Assembly: GCA_951799425.1 (NCBI GenBank)
Contig: OX637394.1
Coordinates: 8,815,501 to 8,879,500, forward strand
Length of the DNA stretch: 64,000 nt
Direction: 5' to 3'
Origin: Ilex aquifolium
Lineage: Eukaryota > Streptophyta > Magnoliopsida > Aquifoliales > Aquifoliaceae
Position 1 is the first letter of the stretch. Each line of letters opens with the position of its first letter. Shown here in pieces: positions 48,579 through 59,655 of this stretch. The position numbers were made by a program, and so were the translations under genes. The notes beneath the pieces are model-generated. The model was not told where the DNA came from. It did no database searches and worked only from the letters and a program-made list of their open reading frames with translations.

Positions 48579-49113
48579 ATATATATATATATAAAACAAA
48601 AAAAAAAGACTAATTATAATTATTTATAATTACTTTTGATGAGTTTTTCATACTTTAAAGACGCATAATAACTTCATATATCCATACTATGGAGAATATG
48701 TTTCTCTATATAAATAATTATCTCACTCTTTTGATTATGTAAATTAATCCTCATAATTTTTATAGCTTAAAAAATTAAATTTGACGTATCAAAAATTTGT
48801 CTAGACATGTCCGTAAAGTGTAAAGTAAGTCCAAAATTCATAATTAATTAAGTATTTGTATATACTATTTGATAGAATAAAAAATTAATAGATTAGACAC
48901 AAAATATATATGATAGGCACCATAAAATATACCAAAAAAATTTAAAAATATATATGTAATAATTTTTTTTTAAAAAAATTCAAGGTGGCCCGTCCACTTG
49001 TGGCTTCGCTAGTGGTTACTATGAGGTAATGGTGGTTGAGAGACTGGGTAATGGTGCTTGAAAGAAATGGAAAATTAGAAAATGACTAATTATTTAAATC
49101 TCAATTATATGTA
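48579..49113. other. AT-rich intergenic DNA, nothing recognised
   Basis: No coding signal. Confidence 0.45.
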
Positions 49114-49287
49114 ACTAGGAGTAACTTATGTCTAAAGGTACGATGCAACGTAAGTGAGAAATGATGGATTTGAGGAGGGAAAAATTCAATGTAAATGGTT
49201 TTTAAAACAATGTTAGTAGTCGTTGAATGAGTCTATTTGAGACCGTTGGATGAGCTTATTGAACCCTGTCCTATTTTATATTATAGA
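49114..49287 (-). mobile_element. Mini-Helitron (minus strand), first of a tandem pair
   Basis: On the minus strand it starts TCTATAATATAAAATAGGAC at 49287 and ends GTTACTCCTAGT at 49114, inside a host A-T. The TC start and CTAGT end fit Helitrons. It is only 174 bp long. Confidence 0.65.
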
Positions 49288-49411
49288 CTAGGTGTAACCC
49301 GTGCCTAAGGTACAATAAAAATTTAAGAGAGATGTTGGTGGTTATTGAATGAGTTTATTTGAAATCGTTAGATGAGTTTATTGAAGTCTGCTCTGTTTTA
49401 TATTATTAATT
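49288..49411 (-). mobile_element. Mini-Helitron (minus strand), second of a tandem pair
   Basis: On the minus strand it ends GGCACGGGTTACACCTAGT, whose last T is also the first base of the neighbouring copy. The body (GATGAGTTTATTGAA, TAAAACAGAGCAG) is about 80% alike to 49114-49287. The 5' end is worn. Confidence 0.6.
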
Positions 49412-49837
49412 GTCAAGATCAATGCTACATAGACTTAGAAAAGTGGACTTAATTATAAAATACACATTTTAAGTGCAAATAGCATTTCCCAATAGTCCAA
49501 TTTTTTGATCTAATTTAATGCTTAAATTTTAGAATATACTTGACATTTAAAAGTAATGTTACATAAATTTAAAAAGTAGAACAGTGATTTCACTGAGGGT
49601 CTCAACATTTATTGAAGCACATTATCTATTCAATAGTTGTGATTATCAAGTCTACATTTTAAGTACATGTATTACTCAACACTTAAAAAGGAAGGGGCGA
49701 GATCCCCTCTTAGCTTCTATTATATTTTTTTCTCAATTTCATTAAATGATAGAAATATTTACCGGCCCGTTATTTATAAGTAAGTAACTTAACACAGACG
49801 GTGAGTAACTTAACACTGAGTAAAAATGTAATCGAAG

Positions 49838-49963
49838 CAATCTGGATATCCAAATGAAATCCCTGTTTCCGGCAATTACGCCAAGGTTGTTAGCATTTAC
49901 GAACAATCATATGATGAAGCTGGTGTTCTGGACATAGATAGATACCATATTAATGCTGTTTAA
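49838..49963 (+). pseudogene. Orphan exon-like open stretch, 41 codons, family unknown
   Basis: After a possible acceptor (CGAAG) the frame reads QSGYPNEIPVSGNYAKVVSI, then YEQSYDEAGVLDIDR and a stop at 49961-49963. The balanced amino-acid use and GC content differ from the surrounding low-complexity DNA. This suggests a piece of a real gene, perhaps captured by a mobile element or left from a dead gene. I do not recognise the family, and no other exon is visible nearby. Confidence 0.3.
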
Positions 49964-50646
49964 AGTCATCCACCAAAACATAGAAAGTCAAAGTCAGCAA
50001 AAGGCGGAGGTACCAAAGGTTTTAATTAAGCTTGACATAGGTGACCATGAAAGCTTTGTTCTTTGAAACTAACGTCCATCTGGTTTTGTTTTTCTCTACT
50101 AAAGCTTTACGAAGAAGTACGGCAATGACGGAAAGGTCGAATGTTAGGTACGTTCATTACATACTACTTTGGTGGTTTGAACGCATGCTATACAGTCCAA
50201 GGCATGCATTGAAGAATATTTCATGTGTAAGAAAGTAGGGAGGGGTAGCTTTCAACCACATAAAAAGTAAATAAGGAAAAAGAAAGTCGTGTCACTTTGA
50301 AATTGAAATCTTATCTTGTAAAGAATTACATTTGTCCGGCCAGCACGTCTATCAAATCGTAGTTATCAAAATTGGACCGGACATCGAATTGACAGAGAGA
50401 CCGAATGGTTCACTGATAAATTGAAATGTATGTTCACATATATTTTGGCCTAAAAATCTTCCAAAATATACATTCCACAGATTAAGTTATGTGCCACATC
50501 AAACACTTTTCGTCATGTGCAGGCTACTATGAATAAAAAATAGTCACATACAATACATAATCGTTCAATTTGTCGTAAAATTTGAGAGAGATAAATTATA
50601 AACAACCAAAATTTTATTAAAAGAAAGGCCAACAACATTATATTAA
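49964..50646. other. Intergenic DNA, nothing recognised
   Basis: One short frame (50041-50238) without known domain. Confidence 0.45.
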
Positions 50647-51662
50647 ACTAGTGGTAACCCATATTATGTATGGACAATTAAGAGAAGACATTTGTTTTTT
50701 TGTGAGATTTTATTGTTTTATTTTTTTTTCTCATTTTAAGATGTTTTAGATCCAAATTATTATTTTTAGTAGGTATATTTAAAGTGAAAAACTACTTTTA
50801 GAATTCAGAACCTGCAATTCCCAACAACTACATATATTCAAATGAGAATTTATAGGAATATAAAATAAATGCTTATATCCACATAAATGCATGCATATGT
50901 GTATTACAAGAATTAGGGTTTTTTGACACATTTTTTTATAGTAAAAAGGTTTTTTTGTGGCTATAACGTTGTCATAAAATATTTATTAACTGCTGTAAAT
51001 ACTATTTCAGACGGGTTGTTTCTGTCATAAAGTTTTTTTGAAGCTCCACTTATTATGGCAAGGTATTGTGACACTGTCATCGCAAAAAAACTTGTTTCAA
51101 AAGATTCTAATTATTGTAGTGGTATGTATTGACTAATCTAATCTAATAATTTTCACAAAAACATAAATGGAAAAAAACAAGAATATATATTTTTTGTTCT
51201 TTGTTCGTAAAACAAAATGTTATCTATAATAAAATTATTAGTGATGTGATAAATTTTTATTTATTTTTGAGATGGTTCTTGGCTTTTAAAAAAAAAAAAC
51301 CACTAGTGACAGACATTAAAATTTTCAATTGTCACCTTCTTATTCTACTCCCAAAATATTTAATAAAAACAAATTTTATCTTATTTTAAAAATAAACAAA
51401 GCATTTTCAATCATTGAGAAATGGAAACAAAATAAAGTTGACAAACTTATTAAACCAAAATATTCCTTGGTGAATTTGGTAATAAGTTAGATGAATGTAG
51501 ACAAAGAAGAAGGGCCAAATTTAGTTTTGACCAATAAGAAAGAATCAAATGATTAACAACTAACACGATTCCGAGTGAGAAGCAACTCTAATCATGAAGG
51601 TTTTGTCAGGTTGGTCTCATCTCCATCAAAATCCGAGTGAGATTTCTTCTTTTATATATAGA
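50647..51662 (-). mobile_element. Non-autonomous Helitron, 1016 bp (minus strand)
   Basis: On the minus strand it starts TCTATATATAAAAGAAGAAA at 51662 and ends GGGTTACCACTAGT at 50647. It is inserted between A and T of the host, with no target duplication. The TC...CTAGT ends and the TCTATATATAAAAG start are typical of plant Helitrons. No helicase is encoded. Confidence 0.78.
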
Positions 51663-52916
51663 TTCTTTGGCAAATTATATGTCATTATTTTAGTAGAACT
51701 TATTAAATATAAGTGGGTCTTTTACTTATCAATGGTGAATGATTTATCTAAAAAAAATATATATTAAATAGGATCTTGATCCACCAAAATCAAATACGTG
51801 CATATGAGACTTGTTACAATAGGTTGTCTTGTGCATAACTAAATTTAATTTGAAAAAATAGTTGTATATTCGAGCGTCATGGTTCGAATTTTGGTAATTT
51901 TTTGAAATCAGGTCATTAAGAATTTATTTTTCATGAATACCCTAATTCTGATATGAATAGTCTATTTTTGACCAAACCAAAGAAAAAAATAATCAAAATA
52001 TATGTAAATTAACTCGAATACCCATTAATGTTTTAAAAAAAAATAAGTTGGTCCTTGGCATTTGTGATTCCTAATAGTTATCATGGAGGGGCACATGGGG
52101 GCTTGATGAGTATAGATTTAGAGATGATGTGACAACACCAACCTTATTTGAACATCTCAAGATCTTTCACTTTTTACTTTTTGTGTGTTGAGATAAGAAA
52201 ATTTAGCATTTTATTATGAGGGGTTAAGTAATGGCCTAACCAAATAATGAGGGAGTTCTATAGTGTCAAACTTTTAATTATATAAAATTTATCAAAATTA
52301 ATTCTTACACGATATATATAGTATTATTTATTCTAATAAATCAAAAATAGTATTTTAAACTTAAAGAAGCCCATGACATGATAATCATTCTTACATAAAA
52401 GTAGTTTCATGGGAGTGTCCTCTTCTATTATGTCGGTAGTCCATTATTTTTTTTTTAATATTTTCATAAGAGATAAGGTTCGAATACTTGCCAATAGGAT
52501 TATGACCAACCGGAAAGAATGCAAAATCTATTACTTTTATATGATATATTGACATGAACAAAATAATAAGCCCATTTCATTGACTTGAAGAAAATAATAA
52601 ACTATTGATTTTAAATTTTGATGATGCTCAAGGCATCAAAAGGTAGGCACAATTTTTTTTAGTAAGCCTTCTTTTATAATCATTCTTTTGGTAGTTAAAT
52701 TTTTTTCAAACTTCTAAAAATATCTGACCAATCATTTAATTATACAAAATCATATGTTTTTTTAGCAGTTGCCAAGATAAATACATGGGAGAAGTCAGAA
52801 AATTAGGGGTGTCAACTTTACTTATTGACATGTACCCTTTGTGACACAAAATTCAAAATGAGATGACCGATTACCACAAATGATAAATGATTCAAATTAA
52901 AGTTAGGGACTTAACT
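51663..52916. other. AT-rich intergenic DNA, nothing recognised
   Basis: No coding signal or clear repeat border. Confidence 0.45.
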
Positions 52917-53292
52917 ATGGTATCATCAAAAAAAATTCGGTACCATACCTCTAAAATTTACTATTTAAAATGATATTTTTATAACTTTTATGGGTCATTT
53001 TATAACTAAAAAATTTAATATTTTTGTAGTTGATTTATCACTTTTATGGGTATTTTTATCATTATTGTTGATGTTTTTACTACATTTATGATAATTATTT
53101 TTATTACTTTTCTTCAGTATGAAAAAAAATTATCACTTTTGTGGGTAATTTACCACATTTGTTGATATTTTTACCACTATTGTGGTAACTATTTTTACCT
53201 TTTTTTAGATATCACAACAGTAGTAAAAATACCCACAAATGTAATAAATAGAAGTATGATACCGATTTTTTTTTTCGGTACCGTAGTCAACT
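52917..53292. mobile_element. TIR element with TACGGTACCGAA-like ends
   Basis: The left end (ATGGTATCATCAAAAAAAAT, then TCGGTACCATAC) and the inverse of the right end (TACGGTACCGAAAAAAAAA, then TCGGTATCATAC) pair. The interior repeats TTACCACATTTGTTGATATT and TTTTTACCACTATTGTGGTA. These are similar in wording to the arms of the foldback element at 12015-20477. Confidence 0.6.
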
Positions 53293-53521
53293 TCTCAAGT
53301 TAGACAAAAATAACATGATTAACTGATATTATAAGTACAAATAGTCTATTTTATAATTTTTTAAAATCTTTTTATGAAGTGTCATATGAATTATTTTATA
53401 ATTAAATAATTTTTAATTAAAATGAATTGAAACGACATGACTAAAAAAACACGACATGAATTATCACCCTCGTTAAAAACAGATTGAGGAATTAGGAACT
53501 TCATCTTTAAGTGATTTTTAT

Positions 53522-54475
53522 TTGGAAAAATTTCAGTCACATCCCTTCTAATTTATCATATTTTTAAAGATATATCTTTTACTTTTTGAATTTTCATTGA
53601 CACTTTCTATCAGATTAAAGATGTTAATTAAAATACAATTTTACTAAATTACCTATGATATATTTAACAAAAAATTTCATCCAAACTCCCTCTAGATAAG
53701 CATATTTTTAATGAGACCCCCTTTATTTTCTAAATTTTTTATGTATTAAAATTCGAACTGGTTAAAATTCAATTCGAACTAATTAATTTTTTTTTTACTT
53801 ATTAAAATTTGAGTCAATTAAAAATTAATCATTTTTAATCGACTCAAATCAAATTTTAATCAACTCGCATTGAATTTTAATCGGCCCGAATTTTGATACA
53901 TAAAAAATATATATAATTTAAATCAATTCAAATTTTAATACGTAAAAAATAAATTTTAATCAACTTGAATCAAATTTTTATTGACATAAATTTTAATAAA
54001 TAAAAAAATATAAATTGTAATTGACTTGAAGTGAATTTTAATCAGTGGTAACAACTCAGGTAGAGTTCAAATCGACTCGAATTTTAATACATAAAAAAAA
54101 AATTCATATTCTCGGATTTTAATACATAAAAAAAAATAAAATTTAATCAACTTAAATTGAATTTTAATAGACTCAAATTTTAATATGTAGAAAAACGAAT
54201 TTTAATCAGCTCTAATTTTAATATGTAGAAAAATAAATTTTAATCTGTTCGAATTTAATCAAATTTTATGTAAAAAAAATTGTTTTGATTTTATGTAGGG
54301 GCATTTTTTATATTTTAGATGAATATTTTTTGTTAGAAATTATGGTTTAATGGAAGGAGGTATTAGTGATGTTTAAATATAAACTAGAAGAGGTGTTAGT
54401 GATGTTTTTGATAATAAAGGGGGTGTTCTTAAAATATAGTAAACTAGAATGGGTGTAATTGAAATTTTAACCTTT
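53522..54475. mobile_element. Non-autonomous TIR element, about 0.95 kb, with AT-rich internal repeats
   Basis: The left end GGAAAAATTTCAGTCACATC pairs with the inverse of the right end (GGTTAAAATTTCAATTACAC), followed by TTCTARTTTA-ATATTTTTAA. The interior repeats GACTCGAATTTTAATACATA-type words about ten times. No transposase. Confidence 0.62.
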
Positions 54476-56064
54476 TTATTTTTATTTTTATTTTTTATTT
54501 CAATGGGTGAAAATTATTTAGGAAGAATAAAGGAATGTTATGACAGCAGTAGAAACGAACATTCTATGGAGTTATGATTAGCTGTTGCTAATCCCAAAAA
54601 GATGTTGTCAATCCCAAGGTAGTTAAGCAAAACCCGCATATCTTGAATTAAAAATTTGGTAATTTTTTTAGGGTTAAAATATAATAACTTTATCTTTAAT
54701 GTGCCTGTGGTACTGTGCTGAAGTATTAAGTTGTTGTAGCAACTTTGATGCTTTTTGTTGATGAGCTGCATTGTTGCTGTCTTGCATTGGAGTTTTGGAG
54801 TGGAAATTAAGGCAAAGTATTGGAGATGTGCTGTGCAGTTTTTGACTCAAAATAAAATTTTTATTGATTTTTTAATATTGAAGGTTTAAAGTCAACTGTG
54901 GCTTAGCTTTCTTTTGTTAAAGCTTTGTTTGCTTTGCTTCTTATAAATTCATCTTTTTTGGAATAAAATTTCTCATTCTCTTAAAAAAAGAATTAATTGA
55001 AATGGTTGTAATACCAAAACAGAAAAAAGAAAAGACAAAAATAAATAAATAAAGGATGTTGTCGCCCGTGTGGCTCGAGATAAGTGTGCGTGCGACTATG
55101 TGGGTCCAAATACAGTTAAAGGCCGGAGTAATGTCTGGACCGTTAATTACGGGATTAAATGGGTCCCACTGCATGTTACTCTGTTCGTTGGTGTCTTCTA
55201 GTTGGCTTGCAATTTTTAGATATCCAATAGATACTTTTGGTGGGTCCTCTGAAATTCTTCAAATCACACCCGCTTCTTACGCCTCATCCTCCGATTGACT
55301 CTACATCAACAACCCCCCTTTTACTTCTTTTTTTTTTTGGTGTCGACTCTTTTATTTTGAGGGGCTTCACTTTGTTATAGACTGAGATATAGTAACGAAA
55401 TTCTTTATGTATTTAAATATAATATTTAGAGTCAAATAACTATAAAAAAATATCAATATTTAAGATCAATCATAAAAAAATATTAACTTTTAATATCCAA
55501 TATTAACTTTTGTTGCTTAAAATATGTTTTTAAATTTATTTATAATAAAAAATATATAATTTTTTTGATTTTTTTTTTTTTGGTCATTAATTTTTTAGAT
55601 CATGTTATAGCTTTTATGCTTTAAGTCACAACTTTTTCAGAGTTCTTTATAACTTTTGGAGGTCTTTGAGATCTATCCTAATAATTTTGAGATCAGTCCC
55701 AAGTAACTTAAAATTATAAATGATTTTCAAAACTTATAAATAATTTCTAAAAATTATAAACAACCTTCAATGGGGGTACTAATTTTTGTTAGTCTTCTCC
55801 ACCAATACAAGATAGTCTTGAAACATTCTGTTGGACACAAGACAGAAGAAGTTAAATCGACAAAGGATATTGGGTGTGGAAGTAGGAAAAGTGTGGTCAG
55901 TTTTGATGCTTAAAAAATCTGAAAAATATTTGGAACTTGTCATCAGAAGGGGATTTCCAATTTACACAAGAGAGTGGTCCAAAAAGAAAAAAAAAAAAGA
56001 AATTTACACAAGAGGGTCATTAAAGACAAACAAATTACACCACTTGCCCTTGATTCGCGCCCCG
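54476..56064. other. Upstream region of the expansin gene, no gene recognised
   Basis: AT-rich. The frames at 54538-54771, 54941-55174 and 55056-55298 have no known domain. It may contain regulatory DNA of the expansin gene, but I cannot point to a specific site. Confidence 0.45.
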
Positions 56065-56072
56065 AGGCTCCT

Positions 56073-56081
56073 CTATAAGTA
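56073..56081 (+). promoter_or_regulatory. Probable TATA box of the expansin gene
   Basis: CTATAAGTA lies about 105 bp upstream of the ATG at 56186. A CT-rich leader (TTCTTTCTCTCTCTCTCTAT, 56126-56145) follows. Confidence 0.6.
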
Positions 56082-56185
56082 GGCCACCTTCCTCCACCCA
56101 TTTCCCTTATCCCCCACCTCCGCATTCTTTCTCTCTCTCTCTATATCCATAGGAAGGTGTGTTTGGTTTGTAAGTGAAAACAAAA

Positions 56186-57841
56186 ATGGGTATTGTGAGT
56201 GTGGCCTGCATTGCCTCCATTGTCTCACTATTGTCCCTTGTTGAAGCTAGAGTCCCAGGAGTTTACACTGGAGGAGCATGGGAAAGCGCTCACGCCACCT
56301 TCTATGGCGGCAGCCATGCCTCCGGCACAATGGGTACGTACCAAGTTCACTATCATTTCCACTGTCTTCAAACCCTATTCACCCGTATTTCATTTAGTAT
56401 AGTGCACAATACCGAGTGATTTTTGACATCCAATTATTATATAAACCCGGATTAAAATATTTTAATCCTAAATGACTCTTTATACTCTTCATTATAGTGC
56501 AATCAAATGAGTCCATCAAGTCTGTTTAGCATTTCCTGAGTCTTGTGGTTAGTTTTCATAGTCCAAAACAGAGCCATTTCTGCTGCATTTTCATAGCAAA
56601 CAGCATTTCTCTTGTTCCCTTCCTGTAGCCTTCAAGCTGTGTGCATTCCTCATCCTTTGTAGTTTCTAGGTCTGGTTTCTCATGTCAAGTCCACATTTGC
56701 TTCTTACAACCCCCATAGCCCTCCAAGAACCCAACACCATTTAGCCTATAACGAAGCCTAAAACCCATTATAAGGCCTGCAACAATCTTCGCAAAATCCA
56801 TCTATTTGCCTTTATTCTAAGTAAAATCCTATTTGTATAGTTACATTGCACAACCCAATTCTACAATTTTACCTCCTAGAAATCTAATTCTTCTACATAC
56901 GTGCAGGTGGGGCTTGTGGATATGGTAACTTGTACAGCCAAGGCTACGGAGTAAACACTGCAGCGCTAAGCACAGCACTGTTCAACAATGGGTTAAGCTG
57001 CGGCGCATGCTTCGAGATCAAGTGTGCCAACGAGCGCCAATGGTGCCACTCCGGCAGTCCCTCAATCTTGGTCACCGCCACCAACTTCTGCCCGCCAAAC
57101 TACGCACTCCCCAACGACAATGGTGGCTGGTGTAACCCTCCTCGCACCCACTTCGACCTCGCAATGCCCATGTTCCTTAAGATCGCCGAGTACCGTGCCG
57201 GAATCGTCCCCGTCGCCTACCGCCGGTAACATTTATTTTCCTTCTTCCTTTTTTGTTCTGTTTAAAACAGAACATGGTCAGCTGTGCTTTCGCAAACTAA
57301 TTAAGTACAGCAAACGACACCGTTTTAAAGATATTTTAGGATTCAAAGTGTCATTTATTCAACAAAATATATCACGTGAGTTAGTTAAACCATGGGATCT
57401 ACTTATCGTCATGCTTTTTACCCACTAAGAACGTGACACGTATGATTAACCCAGACTGTTTTACTTCACACGGAAACAGACCCCATCCTCAAATGACCAC
57501 ACTGACCTTGACTTTTGCGACATATTCGCAGGGTGCCATGCCAGAAGCAAGGAGGAATCAGGTTCACAATCAATGGGTTCCGTTACTTCAACCTGGTTCT
57601 AGTCACCAACGTCGCGGGTGCAGGTGATATCGTGAACGTGTGGGTCAAGGGTTCCAAGACTGGTTGGATGAGCATGAGCCGAAACTGGGGTCAGAACTGG
57701 CAATCGAACGCCGTTCTCGTTGGACAGTCTCTCTCTTTCAGGGTCAGAGCCAGTGACCGTCGCAGCTCCACCTCCTTGAACATAGCTCCGGCGGGTTGGC
57801 AGTTCGGTCAAACCTTCACCGGAAAGAACTTCAGAGCCTGA
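56186..57841 (+). CDS. EXPA: Alpha-expansin, cell-wall loosening protein, three exons
   Basis: Exons 56186-56333, 56907-57225 and 57532-57841 join in frame (GT-AG) to 258 residues, a normal alpha-expansin length. Residues 1-21 form a signal peptide. The first domain (GH45-like barrel) has TFYGG (38-42), [11 protein letters not shown], the cysteine series and HFD (131-133). The second (CBM63, cellulose-binding) has [17 protein letters not shown] and [12 protein letters not shown]. Expansins act in the cell wall, loosening cellulose-xyloglucan contacts without hydrolysis. The sequence is closest in wording to the EXPA2/EXPA8/EXPA10 group as I remember it. One oddity is that the usual GGxDASGTMGG motif has His at residue 44 (CAT) in place of Asp. 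I chose the ATG at 56186 because the signal peptide follows it; an in-frame GTG lies at 56174. Confidence 0.95.
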
Positions 57842-58828
57842 AAAGTCAATGAATGAATTTCAAATTTCCCGCCTCAAATTGTTTCTGCTTTTAGCGCCAT
57901 TGATAGAAGCTGTGTTGGTTCTTTTTGACTGTGTACACTGTTCAGTGGGTTGTTGGAGATTAGAGAGAGAGAGGGATAATACTTTTTTGACTTTCTGGGG
58001 GTTTGGTGTGAGAAAGTAAAGTAATGCTGAGGCGGCTGCAGAAATATGTAGCCCGCAGCTTTTGAAAAATGTTACTATAATTTAAACACTGTCTGTTGTT
58101 CTAATCTATAGTTTGTTTGTTTGTTGGGAAATATATACATACAGTTCTTTGGCTTTGTTTTTTGGGTTGTTTTTAATCTTGTACACTTCTGTTGTGGATT
58201 AGGCCTCTCACATGGATCCGATTTTAATCGAGATTATTTAGCCGAATATAAATTAAAAATTTTGAAATTCGTTCAACACACGGACTGGTATTGAAACATA
58301 AATTTTTAATCAAATTTGAATTTTGACAACTCTACTTGTGGAAACTTGAAATAATTGGTAGTTTGTTGCACAAGTGTTTGAGAAAATTTATTCCACTCGT
58401 TTTTACAAGAAAATCATTCTAATTAAGCATCATTCTAGTATTGGCAATTGCAATGTAAATTTTGAATTTTTACAATCACATATAAATTATGAGAATTAAA
58501 TCTTAAAGACATGAATTTAAAACTGGTAGATTTACGACTATAAACCAATCACCCAGGTTAATTTGTCATTTAACCTTGTTTAGGTTATTTATGGTGTTTT
58601 TCGCTACCATTTTCTGCTAAAACTAAGAAAAATACATGTGACGGGGGTGATAGTATTCATTCTAAAGTATACGTTTAAAAATTGGTTATTTGATGTGCTT
58701 AAATTGGTAAAAATTTTAATGCCACTTATATTTCATAATTTTTAAACTTCAAGAAACTCAGTTTTTAAACTTCAACAAACTCAATTTTTTAGCATACAAA
58801 CACAATCACTTGAAAGATAAACAAAATT
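57842..58828. other. 3' flank of the expansin gene, no other gene
   Basis: 3' UTR and intergenic DNA. Repeated ACTTCAA-AACTCA words at 58745-58790 are a small local duplication. Confidence 0.5.
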
Positions 58829-59047
58829 TATAATCCCGAGGGATTAGCTTAGTGATAACTCAACCACCCGATAAAAATCTTCACAAGCATAGGTCAAAAA
58901 TTCGAATATTTCACAAAGCGTTCATCCCCTTGGAGCCACCGCCTATAAAAAGGCGGCTTTGCACCAAGTTCAACACTAATATGGTGAGTGTGCAGAATAA
59001 TTGATTTCCTAGGATAGTTGGGTTACCACAAAAAATAAAAAAACAAA
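58829..59047 (+). mobile_element. tRNA-derived SINE with 10-bp target duplication
   Basis: AAACAAAATT flanks it (58819-58828 and 59048-59057). The A-box-like GGATTAGCTTAGTGATAAC and B-box-like GGTCAAAAATTCGAAT stand in the right order and spacing. An A-rich tail follows. The body has a perfect GCCGCCT-type stem (CCGCCT-ATAAAA-AGGCGG). Confidence 0.82.
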
Positions 59048-59057
59048 AAACAAAATT

Positions 59058-59655
59058 CAAGAAACAGACTCGAGGATCGCCATTGACTTTAGATGCATAT
59101 GCAAAGCATAAGTATTATATTAACCCAATTTCATCAGGCAAACATTCCATTCCCATCTACCGGTAACATAATCTATTTCATAACTTCAAATTGGTGAAAA
59201 TCCCAATGGTAGACAAGTTGAGTATGACTCCCATTCTATAAACTTAGAGGTCCTAGATGCAAGAAAGGGGTCACGCGTTAAGGATTTATGTAAATTATTA
59301 CCCTATAAATGTGAGACAGGAGAGATAATTAGACATCCAACGAGTTGAGACCCAGATATATAAGAGGGGTCGAATCTCCAGTGCACGAATGCGAAACTAA
59401 ATTGATCATTGGGTGAGTAATTCTGTGTGGACATGCAGTGGTAAGTTGTTTTCTTCATCTTTTCATCATTTCACGAGACAATATAATCTATGGATTCCTA
59501 ATACTGGAAAAGGTCAAAAAAGCAGAGCTTTGGATACCAAGCACTAATGTGTCTGCTTTTCATCTTGAACATGTGTTCATTGGTAAATTTCCATAACATC
59601 ATTCCGTTGACACAATACTAGGATTCCTGTATTAACAAGTTGAAGAGGAGTTAAA
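59058..59655. other. Intergenic DNA downstream of the FDM-like gene
   Basis: Nothing coding is recognised. Confidence 0.5.

Noticed and set aside
56174-56185. In-frame GTG upstream of the expansin ATG as start
   Set aside because: It adds four residues before a typical signal peptide; plant nuclear genes start at ATG and the context of 56186 is good.
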